64,000 nucleotides of DNA, from assembly GCA_028278345.1 (NCBI GenBank), contig JANQEL010000147.1, forward strand, positions 1-64,000, written 5' to 3'. The notes below the pieces were generated by a model. It was not told where the DNA came from and did not search any database. It worked only from the letters and a program-made list of their open reading frames with translations. Below are positions 17,137-24,380 of the stretch, one piece after another; the first letter of the stretch is position 1, and every line of letters begins with the position of its first letter. The translations under genes and the position numbers were made by a program. This DNA comes from Myxococcota bacterium (GTDB taxonomy: Bacteria; Myxococcota_A; UBA9160; UBA4427).

Positions 17137-17918
17137 CCCCGCTTGCGCAGCCATCCCCAGGTGAGACACGTCGGTTCGAAACCCATGGCGGCGTAGATGT
17201 GCTTCGGAGTGTCGTCGGGCTCCGCGCCGATCAACACGCGATCGGCACCCCTCGTGCGTGCGTCCGCGACGCAGTGATGGATCAGGGCCCGCGCGAAGCC
17301 GCGCTTGCGGTGGGTCGGCAGGGTGAAGAGATCCTCGACCATGCCGACGCCATCGATACCCGGCCACGAACAGAAGAAGGCCACGGGCTCACCCTCGTCC
17401 CAGGCCATGAAGGGCTTCACCTCGCTCGCAACCCGGCGACGAATCGCCTGCATCTGATCCGTCACTTCCAGGGTGTAATCGTGGCGGTCCTGCACCTGGT
17501 TCGTCTCGACGTGATCGGCGCGCACGAGGCGATCCAGGTGCACCCACTCCTGGGCCGTCTCGACGAGGCGGATGTCACAATCGATCGGAGCGGGTCCGCG
17601 CAGCGGCCCATCGAGCAGCCCTTGTAGCACCACTTCGGCGGTGTACCCCTCGAGGGACAGGCGCGCATCGAGCCCCGGGTCGTTCAGCAGGGTCGTGATG
17701 ACCTGCCGATGGTCGCGATCTCCGAGCACTTCCTCGAAGAACGCCATGACGGCCTCGATGTCTGCACCCGGGTCGACCTGCAGGTGGTTCGCGTCGTAGA
17801 TCAAGGGTGCCGTATCGCAGCGCACGGCTCGACAGCGCGGGCCTTCGATCACGTCACCCGCGAGGCGGAGGTAGGCGAGGTAGGTCCTGCACAGTGCCTG
17901 GGCATCGACGGCCTGCAT
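17124..17918 (-). CDS. GNAT-family N-acetyltransferase
   Basis: This 264-aa protein carries a GNAT domain in its C-terminal half. Acetyl-CoA binding motif A is seen in EDLFTLPTHRKRGFARALIH (R-x-x-G-x-A). The C-terminal strand-helix is KHIYAAMGFEPTCLTWGW, with the usual Y-x-x-x-GF. The N-terminal 130 residues contain a degraded repeat of similar type (LRLAGDVIEGP...YDANHLQV), as in two-domain GNAT proteins. The substrate cannot be told. It ends in a 13-base overlap with the convergent unknown gene. The upstream DAO-type flavoprotein gene on the same strand stops 22 bases before its start, so the two may be co-transcribed. Confidence 0.85.
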   Translation of the reverse strand: MQAVDAQALCRTYLAYLRLAGDVIEGPRCRAVRCDTAPLIYDANHLQVDPGADIEAVMAFFEEVLGDRDHRQVITTLLNDPGLDARLSLEGYTAEVVLQGLLDGPLRGPAPIDCDIRLVETAQEWVHLDRLVRADHVETNQVQDRHDYTLEVTDQMQAIRRRVASEVKPFMAWDEGEPVAFFCSWPGIDGVGMVEDLFTLPTHRKRGFARALIHHCVADARTRGADRVLIGAEPDDTPKHIYAAMGFEPTCLTWGWLRKRGQVD

Positions 17919-17940
17919 GGCCAGACGTCTAGCACGCCCG

Positions 17941-19215
17941 CTAGATGTGCAGCTCCTCGACCACCCACTTCAGGGGATCGGCGAAGCGGGAGCGATTGAG
18001 CGGGGAGAGATCGATCGCGTCGAAACGCCCCGTCGTGATCAGGGACGCCATGCCCTGCGCGACGCCATAGCTCTGCATCACACCCCGGCCCGTGAAGGAA
18101 TGCGCTTCGAAGAGGTTCGCGAAGCTCTCCACGCGATCGGCAATGCCACTGCAGTCGGGTGTCACGGCGTACAGCCCCGCCCAGCCGCGCACGTGACCGC
18201 AGCGTTCAAAGCTGCTGGCGCGATGCGCGAGCCGCGGCCAGATCTCGCTCTCGAAGAAGTCGCGCCCGTCGTAGTCGAAGTCGAAGCCGGGTGCCTCGCC
18301 CGGGGTGGAGTAGCCGGCGAGCACGTGCGCGCCTTCGCCGTGGAGATAGAGCCCGCTCGGATCGACGATCATCCCGAGCTTCGCGGGGTCGACCCCGGCC
18401 GCCCAGTCCTCGGCGTGCACGTCGACCAACGAGATCTGCCGGCGAACGGGTTCAGTGACATCGGTGATGCCGACCTTGGATGAAAAGACGGGCGACCAGG
18501 CGCCCAGGCAGTTCACCACCGTCGCCGTCTCGATTCGCTCCTCGACGGTGATCGCCTCCGCGGGAACGTGGTGGGTGGTCAACACGCGGCGCAGGGCTTC
18601 GGAGTCGGCGACGCCGGCACGCACCTCGACGATGTCGACCGCTTCGATCTTCCGCGTCTCCCCTGCCCCACCCGCGACCCGCGACGTTTCGACCCCGGTC
18701 ACGTAGTGGCGATTGCTGAACTCGACACCGAGGCCCTCCGCCTGTGCGCGATACCAGGAGCGCACGGCGTTCGGGTTGATCAAGCCGTCCCGGGGCGACC
18801 ATGTGGCGCCGACCAGCTCGTCGAGGCCACGGTCGATCAGCGGTGCACGCGCCTGGATCTCCCCGACTTCGAGAGCCTCGACTCCGAGACCGTGGCGATT
18901 CTGCAGTTCGCGCAGGGCCAGCGCGCGCTCGTGAAGCGCATCGTCGTCGTAGAGCCACAGATAGCCGCGCTGCTGGAAGGCGAACTCGTCGGCGTGCTCG
19001 GCGAAGAACTCGAGGGTCGCGAGGCAGGTCTCGATGTTGACCGGCTGCCACCAGGTGGCGCGCGCACCGCCCGCGTTGAGTTCGCTCGAGGCGTATACCC
19101 CCGCGAGATCGAGATCGACGACGCGAATCCCCGAGACGCCCCGCTGCGCGAGCGCCCACGCGAGACTCGTGCCGATGATCCCCCCTCCGAGGATCAGGAC
19201 ATCGGCTCTAGCCAT
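17941..19215 (-). CDS. FAD-dependent oxidoreductase of the DAO (sarcosine oxidase/glycine oxidase) type
   Basis: This 424-aa protein opens with the dinucleotide motif LILGGGIIGTSLAWALAQRG and an acidic ribose-binding residue in RVVDLD. The C-terminal half has GLYAVTPDCSGIADRV followed by the hallmark LFEAHSFTGRGVMQSYGVAQ, where the flavin ring is covered in DAO-family enzymes. Members oxidise C-N bonds of amino acids or N-methyl compounds. I prefer the ATG at 19215; a GTG two codons earlier (19221) is equally possible and no strong ribosome site decides. It is upstream of the GNAT gene on the same strand. The substrate is unknown. Confidence 0.9.
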   Translation of the reverse strand: MARADVLILGGGIIGTSLAWALAQRGVSGIRVVDLDLAGVYASSELNAGGARATWWQPVNIETCLATLEFFAEHADEFAFQQRGYLWLYDDDALHERALALRELQNRHGLGVEALEVGEIQARAPLIDRGLDELVGATWSPRDGLINPNAVRSWYRAQAEGLGVEFSNRHYVTGVETSRVAGGAGETRKIEAVDIVEVRAGVADSEALRRVLTTHHVPAEAITVEERIETATVVNCLGAWSPVFSSKVGITDVTEPVRRQISLVDVHAEDWAAGVDPAKLGMIVDPSGLYLHGEGAHVLAGYSTPGEAPGFDFDYDGRDFFESEIWPRLAHRASSFERCGHVRGWAGLYAVTPDCSGIADRVESFANLFEAHSFTGRGVMQSYGVAQGMASLITTGRFDAIDLSPLNRSRFADPLKWVVEELHI

Positions 19216-19287
19216 GGACACAAGCGTAGCGATCCGCGGCCGTAGGGACGCTCGGGGCTTCGCCTGAATGTCGAAGAGAAGCGGGAC

Positions 19288-20205
19288 CTACTTGCGCGCG
19301 CCACGCCTCGACTGGCCCAGACCCACGAGCCCGAGTGCGAGAAGCAGTCCGGTCGAGGGTTCGGGTACGAAAACGAGGGTGTCGATGCCGCCCGAACTCG
19401 GGTTGCCGAGGAACTTGACCTCGAGGCGGGTCACGTCGAACTGGTCGAAGCCCACATCGTCGACGCCGCTCGCGGTACCGCCACCTTCACCGACCTGCAC
19501 ACCGATGTTCGTGAGGTCGAGGGTCTCGTAGCCGTTGCAGACGCCACAGACGTTGATGTCCTCGCTGAAGCCCGAGTTGACCGTGAAGGTCCGATTCAGG
19601 TTCGAGCCGTCGGTCAGGATGATTTCCGCGAGGAAGCCGCCGTTGGCATCGACGATTTCGAGGGACAGCGCCACGACGGGGGCGATGAAATCGAAGACGA
19701 TGGAGCCGCGATCGTTGAAGTCGGCTTCGTCGTTCGGGTTGTCGTAGACGAGCCCGTAGGTCCCATCGAGGCTCGTGTCGTTCGCGCTACCCGGGTTGTT
19801 GCTCTGCAGGATGAGGATGTTGCCGCGGTCGACCAACAGATCGGGATCCTGCGAGCCGGAGTTCGGACCGGTGGGATCCGAATCGAAGATCGTGGCGCCG
19901 TTGTGGGCGCCCGGGCCGATCTGGGTACTCGAGATCGAGACCAGGTTGCCGAACTCGAGGTCGACGCCATCGAAGGCCGGGTCGACGATCTGCCCATTGA
20001 TGAGCTGGGTCACGAAGTCGTCTTCGGTGTCGAAGTCGATCGTGATCGCCGAGGCCAGGCTCGGGGTCATGGCGAAGTTGAGAGCCACGACCGCGGATAG
20101 CGCGCCCAGAAAGCCGCCCCGGCTGCGCTGCCGACGACCGCACTCGGCGGCCCCCAGGTTCTCGGCACACGAATCACCCGGAACGGCGAAAAAACGCCGT
20201 TTCAT
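19288..20205 (-). CDS. PEP-CTERM sorting-domain protein
   Basis: This 305-aa exported protein has an N-terminal hydrophobic segment (residues about 30-50, LGALSAVVALNFAM ending SLASA) preceded by arginines. A beta-rich body follows, with Ca-binding-like Asp/Asn motifs (DSDPTGPNSGSQDPD). The C-terminal signal is VPEPSTGLLLALGLVGLG plus a basic tail from residue 280. The PEP motif, membrane helix and arginines direct exosortase cleavage and surface attachment. Two Cys lie close together (CGVCNG). The ATG at 20205 has GGGAGGGG upstream. The gene is divergent from the esterase, and the 264-base gap 20206-20469 holds only short inverted repeats. An exosortase is not in the window. Confidence 0.9.
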   Translation of the reverse strand: MKRRFFAVPGDSCAENLGAAECGRRQRSRGGFLGALSAVVALNFAMTPSLASAITIDFDTEDDFVTQLINGQIVDPAFDGVDLEFGNLVSISSTQIGPGAHNGATIFDSDPTGPNSGSQDPDLLVDRGNILILQSNNPGSANDTSLDGTYGLVYDNPNDEADFNDRGSIVFDFIAPVVALSLEIVDANGGFLAEIILTDGSNLNRTFTVNSGFSEDINVCGVCNGYETLDLTNIGVQVGEGGGTASGVDDVGFDQFDVTRLEVKFLGNPSSGGIDTLVFVPEPSTGLLLALGLVGLGQSRRGARK

Positions 20206-20469
20206 CACATCCCCTCCCAGGGTCACAGAGGCGTGTACGCAAGTCTCGTACCAGCGGAGCGAGACAGAATTCCCCAATGTTTACGCGAGGGGTCAAACCC
20301 TGGATGCTCGAGGGGGGAACGCGGATTCCGCCAGCTGGGAAGAACCTTTCCCAGACCTCCCGGTGCGGCCCGGCATGGCTGTGTGCCGAACCCCGCCCAT
20401 GGCATTTGCATCTGTGCACTGAAACCGGCGGCTTTCGTCGCGTTCCCCGCGCTCGGTAGACTCGGCCGA

Positions 20470-22317
20470 ATGTCACGATCGCCAGCTCTTCATTGCTTCT
20501 TTCTCTTCATCCTCGTCACCGCCATCGCCGCGCTCGTAAGCGCTTGCGGCGGCGAAGATCCACCGCCCGCCGTCGACGCGAGTTCGAAACGCTCGATCGC
20601 ACAGGGCAGTCTAGTCGGGTACGCGCATCCCGATCGCGAAGCGCACGTGTGGAAGGGCATCCCGTTCGCGAAACCGCCGACGGGAGAGCGTCGCTGGCGC
20701 GCACCCCAACCGCCCGAACCGTGGGAGGGCCTGTACGAAGCCACTGCCTCGGGTGAGAAGTGCGTGCAGCTCGACATGGCCGATGCGACGAAGGTGGTAG
20801 GCGACGAGGATTGCCTCTTCCTCGATATCTACGCGCCGAAGTTCAGCGCGGATGCGTCGGGCGAAGCGAGGCGCCCGGTGATGGTCTGGATCCACGGCGG
20901 CGGCAATGCGATCGGCGACGCCACGGTCTACGACGGCTCGCGGCTGGCCGTCGAGGGCGACGTCATCGTCGTGGCGATCCAATACCGCCTCGGGGTCCTG
21001 GGTTGGTTCATGCATTCCGCACTTCGCGCTTCGGCCACGAACCCCGACGACGCTTCGGGCAACTACGGCACTCTCGACGCCATCCGCTCCCTCGAATGGG
21101 TGCGCGACAACATCACCGCCTTCGGCGGCGACCCGGGCAACATCACGATCTTCGGCGAGAGCGCGGGGGGGCTGAACGTCTTCGCGCTGCTCCTTTCGCC
21201 GCGTGCGAACGGGCTCTTTCATCGCGCCATCGCGCAGAGCGGTGTTGCGATCTCGACAGCGCTCGACCAGGCCGAGGTGTACGCGGACGAGGATCCGCGC
21301 CAGGTCGCCGGCAGCAACGAAGTGCTACTGCGGCATCTGCTGAAGGACGGCCGGGCCGAGAACCGCGCCGACGCCAAGAGAATGATCGGCCAGATGTCCG
21401 CCAGCGAAATCGAAAGCTACCTGCGCGGGATGCCGCACCAGGAACTCCTCTCCGTACTCGAAGAGTGGATCGGGGGCGGGATGTACGTGGTTCCCCAGTT
21501 GTTTCGCGATGGCCATGTCATCAGCCGCCTCGAGCCTCGCACAGCCTTCGCGACGCCCGGCGAACACAACGCTGTGCCGACGATCGCCGGCGTCAACCGC
21601 GAAGAGACCAAGCTCTTCATGCTCATGATCTCGCCGAACGTCTCGCGCTTCATGGGCCTCATCACGGGGATCAAGGATCGGCGCATCCACGATCTCGACG
21701 GTGAATACGGGGGGCTCCTCTGGCGAGCCGAAGGCATGGACGGTCCGCTCCAGGCGATGGCCGATACGGGGCGCACCGATGTCTACGGCTATCGCTTCGA
21801 TTGGGACGAACTCGGCGGCTTCCTGTGGCTCGACTTCGCAGAGCTGCTCGGGGCTTCCCACGCCCTCGACATCCTCTTCGTCTTCGGCTTCACCGATCTC
21901 GGCACCTTCACCGACAACGTCTACGCGAACCCCGAAACCGCCGAACTGCTCTCGCAACAGATGCGCGCGTACTGGACCTCGTTCGCCCACACCGGCGATC
22001 CCTTGAACGGCGGCAACGCCGAACTCGCCCTCCCCCGCTGGCAACCCTGGAGCGCGGGCGCCAACGGCGAGAAATTCCTCGTGATCGATACCGCCGAAGG
22101 CGGTGGCCTGCGGATGGAAGGCGGTGTCGTCGACTCCCCGGACGTGCTCTCACGACTCAGCGACGACGATCGCGTGCGCGACGACGAAGAACGCTGCGGC
22201 ATCGCGCGGCACCTGACGACCTTCTCGGCCGCGGTCGACCCGAGCGTCTACGAATCGTTCGCCGGAGGTTCGTGCAAGCAGTGGCCGATCGAGTGGCCGG
22301 CGCTGCCGGGGGCGTAG
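20470..22317 (+). CDS. Lipoprotein carboxylesterase (type B / para-nitrobenzyl esterase family)
   Basis: This 615-aa alpha/beta-hydrolase has a signal peptide ending in lipobox VSAC (lipidated C26), so it is anchored in the periplasm or at the outer membrane. HGGGN at 142-146 forms the oxyanion hole. The nucleophile Ser231 lies in FGESAGG, the acid is in GVNREET, and the catalytic His lies in GASHALDILFVFG. The segment YWTSFAHTGDP is also typical. C98 and C115 form the usual N-terminal disulfide of this family. Such enzymes cleave carboxyl esters of small alcohols. The gene stands alone; the TorD-like gene is convergent 14 bases after its stop. Confidence 0.93.
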   Translation: MSRSPALHCFFLFILVTAIAALVSACGGEDPPPAVDASSKRSIAQGSLVGYAHPDREAHVWKGIPFAKPPTGERRWRAPQPPEPWEGLYEATASGEKCVQLDMADATKVVGDEDCLFLDIYAPKFSADASGEARRPVMVWIHGGGNAIGDATVYDGSRLAVEGDVIVVAIQYRLGVLGWFMHSALRASATNPDDASGNYGTLDAIRSLEWVRDNITAFGGDPGNITIFGESAGGLNVFALLLSPRANGLFHRAIAQSGVAISTALDQAEVYADEDPRQVAGSNEVLLRHLLKDGRAENRADAKRMIGQMSASEIESYLRGMPHQELLSVLEEWIGGGMYVVPQLFRDGHVISRLEPRTAFATPGEHNAVPTIAGVNREETKLFMLMISPNVSRFMGLITGIKDRRIHDLDGEYGGLLWRAEGMDGPLQAMADTGRTDVYGYRFDWDELGGFLWLDFAELLGASHALDILFVFGFTDLGTFTDNVYANPETAELLSQQMRAYWTSFAHTGDPLNGGNAELALPRWQPWSAGANGEKFLVIDTAEGGGLRMEGGVVDSPDVLSRLSDDDRVRDDEERCGIARHLTTFSAAVDPSVYESFAGGSCKQWPIEWPALPGA

Positions 22318-22331
22318 AAGCGCCCAGACGT

Positions 22332-22811
22332 TCAAAGCGCCTTCAGGTCCGATTCGAAGCGCTCGACCAGTTCGCGCATGGGCTGCGACCCCTCGGCCAG
22401 GCGCGGTATCGCCTGCGCGCACCAGGGGAGCAGATAGCGCTCACACAGTTCGCCGATCATGACCGTGTCTTCGCGATCGATCGCCGTCGCAAGGGCCTCG
22501 CACGCGGGAGCGAGATGGTCTGGTGGCAACGCTGCGTCCTGCCATTTCAAGCCGAGGAACTGCAGCACGCGCATCCATTCTTCGCGGGTGTGGCTGCCCT
22601 CCATGCCGAGGGCCGCGTGGAAGACCAGCGGAACGGGGGGTGGACTTCCGACCTGGAAGGTCGCCCAGTAGTCGCCCTCGGCGTCGCCGAAACTGCGCGG
22701 GAGTTCCAGCGCCTTCCAGGCATCGGCGCGCACGTCCTTCGAAGCGACCGGGCTGAAGGCGCGCGCCCAGGCGACGAAGCAGAGTGCCGCGGCCCGATCT
22801 TCGAGAGTCAC
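22332..22811 (-). CDS. TorD/DmsD-like molybdoenzyme chaperone (delta component)
   Basis: This 159-aa, all-helical protein belongs by position and pattern to the TorD/NarJ-like chaperones that load the molybdenum cofactor and proofread Tat export. Typical features are the N-terminal helix TLEDRAAALCFVAWARAFSP, PVPLVFHAALGMEG, and the E-R-Y-L-L-P-W-C segment where TorD proteins have an E-x-x-H-P-like motif. Start is the GTG at 22811, overlapping the gamma subunit stop as GTGA, so translation is coupled. It is shorter than most TorD proteins (about 180-200 aa). As the last gene of an alpha-beta-gamma-delta operon it matches the ethylbenzene dehydrogenase arrangement. Confidence 0.8.
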   Translation of the reverse strand: MTLEDRAAALCFVAWARAFSPVASKDVRADAWKALELPRSFGDAEGDYWATFQVGSPPPVPLVFHAALGMEGSHTREEWMRVLQFLGLKWQDAALPPDHLAPACEALATAIDREDTVMIGELCERYLLPWCAQAIPRLAEGSQPMRELVERFESDLKAL

Positions 22812-23356
22812 GATCCCACCCAGAGCCAGCCCGACGAAACGCTCTTGAGGCCAGCTCGATCGCCGAGGGCTCCCTGCCAGATCGCGATGGAGATCTGCTC
22901 GCGCGCTTCGAGGGCGATCCAATTCTGGAGTTGGAACTCGACCTGCCATTGCCCCGCATTCCACTCGGCGTTGGCCGACCAACCCGCGGGCGGTTCATTG
23001 CGCTCGACGGTGCCGAGCCCCTCGGCGCGCACAGCAAAGAGCGCGTCGCGATCGGCGCGCCACAGCGCACCTTCGACGGGTTTGCCGGGCGCGCCCATGC
23101 TCATCCACGGGGAGTCCGGTGCACCCGGAGCGAGGATCGCGCAGGCATCGACGAAGCGATCGACATCGCTCGCGATCGATTCGACCGGCTCCGAGCAGGC
23201 CCACTGCAGGCGAACTCGCCAGCCCGCCGCACCGTTGTTCACTTCGAGCTCCGCCGTCGGCGTTTGCGGTGCATTGCGGTTGGCATAGGCCTTCTTGACA
23301 TACCCACCCGGCGAGAGTCCGACGGGTGCCGCAATCAACGAAACCTTGTGGATCAT
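22808..23356 (-). CDS. Ethylbenzene dehydrogenase-type gamma subunit (b-haem protein)
   Basis: This 182-aa protein matches the haem-b-binding gamma subunits of class II DMSO reductase enzymes (EbdC, DdhC, S25dC, ClrC). Recognisable are DACAILAPGAPDSPWMSMG followed by APGKPVEGALWRAD. The Met in this region is the probable axial haem ligand, and a Lys in GLKSVSSGW is the probable second one. It passes electrons between the [3Fe-4S] cluster of the beta subunit and a periplasmic acceptor. It has no signal peptide, so it should be carried out with the Tat-exported alpha subunit. The start overlaps the beta stop as TGATG and its stop overlaps the delta start, so the three are coupled. Confidence 0.8.
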   Translation of the reverse strand: MIHKVSLIAAPVGLSPGGYVKKAYANRNAPQTPTAELEVNNGAAGWRVRLQWACSEPVESIASDVDRFVDACAILAPGAPDSPWMSMGAPGKPVEGALWRADRDALFAVRAEGLGTVERNEPPAGWSANAEWNAGQWQVEFQLQNWIALEAREQISIAIWQGALGDRAGLKSVSSGWLWVGS

Positions 23357-24378
23357 CACAGTACCTCCCGCTCGCGGGGCCCGAGGGCGAAGTTCTCGTT
23401 CCAGTCGTAGGCGATCAAGAGATCCATCAACTCGCTCGGTTCGCCCCGCTTTCTCTTTTCACGCTCCCCTTCGAGGGTGCGAAGCGCCTCGTTCACCTTC
23501 TTGCCGAAGAGACTCTCGAGGTAGCTCTTCGGAATGCGCGGCTCGTCGGTCGGTCGCCCCTGGGCATCGAGCTTCGGCGGGCTCATCGGCGGCACGTAGT
23601 AGACGTTCGGCCCGAGGTCGAACTCGGGATGCAGTGGCAGTGCAACACCGAACTCGTGGACGAGCTTGTGGATGGGTCCAGCTTCGTCATCGAGATAGCC
23701 GACGAAGCGAAGACGCCCGGGACACTGGCGCGCACAGGCGGGCGCCACCCCCTCTTCCACCCGCGGGAGACAGAAGATGCACTTGGTCGTCACCTGCCTC
23801 GCGGGATCGAAGTAGACCTTCTTGTAGGGACAGGCCTCGACGCAGAAGCGGTAGCCGTGACAGCGATCCTGGTCGACGAGCACGATGCCGTCTTCGTCGC
23901 GCTTCTCGATCGCTTCGCGCGGGCAGGCATCGAGGCACGCCGGATGGGTGCAGTGATTGCACAGGCGCGGCAGATAGAAGTAGTGGTTGTTCTCGGGGTA
24001 GGAGCCCTCGCCGCGATCCTCGTCCCAATTGGCGCCCCAGCCAGGCTTCTCGTTCGGACGCAACCACGGCTTTCCCTTCCCCTCGCCCGCCCGGGCACGC
24101 ACTTCATCGTGATTGAAGTTCCAGGCGCGGCCGTAGTCGTCGTCGAGGTTGGGCACCTGCCCCGTCTTCACTGCTCCCGCGTCGGTTCGTCCGCCCGTCT
24201 CCTCCCAGTTGCGCGGATAGCCCGCGCCCGGAAGGGTTTCGACGTTGTTCCAGTACGCGTACGCGGTGCCGGTATCGGTGTTCCAGAGCTTCTTGCACGC
24301 GATAGTGCAGGTCTGGCAGCCGATGCACTTGTTGAGGTCGAGCACCATTGCGATCTGGCGTGTGGTCGTGGTGGCCAT
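23356..24378 (-). CDS. Ethylbenzene/steroid-C25 dehydrogenase-type beta subunit (four Fe-S clusters)
   Basis: This 340-aa protein has four cysteine groups. They are C18-x2-C21-x2-C24-x3-C28, LCNHCTHPACLDACP, RCHGYRFCVEACP and TTKCIFC with PACARQCPGR. In the third group the second Cys is replaced by an aromatic residue (C-H-G-Y-R-F-C), as in NarH and EbdB, where that cluster is [3Fe-4S] and the others [4Fe-4S]. It relays electrons from the molybdenum subunit to haem b. The ATG at 24378 lies two bases after the alpha stop, and its Shine-Dalgarno sequence AGGAGG is inside the last alpha codons. Length and motifs match EbdB/S25dB (about 340-350 aa). Confidence 0.93.
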   Translation of the reverse strand: MATTTTRQIAMVLDLNKCIGCQTCTIACKKLWNTDTGTAYAYWNNVETLPGAGYPRNWEETGGRTDAGAVKTGQVPNLDDDYGRAWNFNHDEVRARAGEGKGKPWLRPNEKPGWGANWDEDRGEGSYPENNHYFYLPRLCNHCTHPACLDACPREAIEKRDEDGIVLVDQDRCHGYRFCVEACPYKKVYFDPARQVTTKCIFCLPRVEEGVAPACARQCPGRLRFVGYLDDEAGPIHKLVHEFGVALPLHPEFDLGPNVYYVPPMSPPKLDAQGRPTDEPRIPKSYLESLFGKKVNEALRTLEGEREKRKRGEPSELMDLLIAYDWNENFALGPREREVL

Positions 24379-24380
24379 GA

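Noticed and set aside
20326-20360. CTGGGAA and TTCCCAG inverted repeat in the gap 20206-20469 as a terminator or operator.
   Set aside because: Short arms and no U-tract; the flanking genes are divergent so no terminator is expected there, and nothing links it to a regulator.
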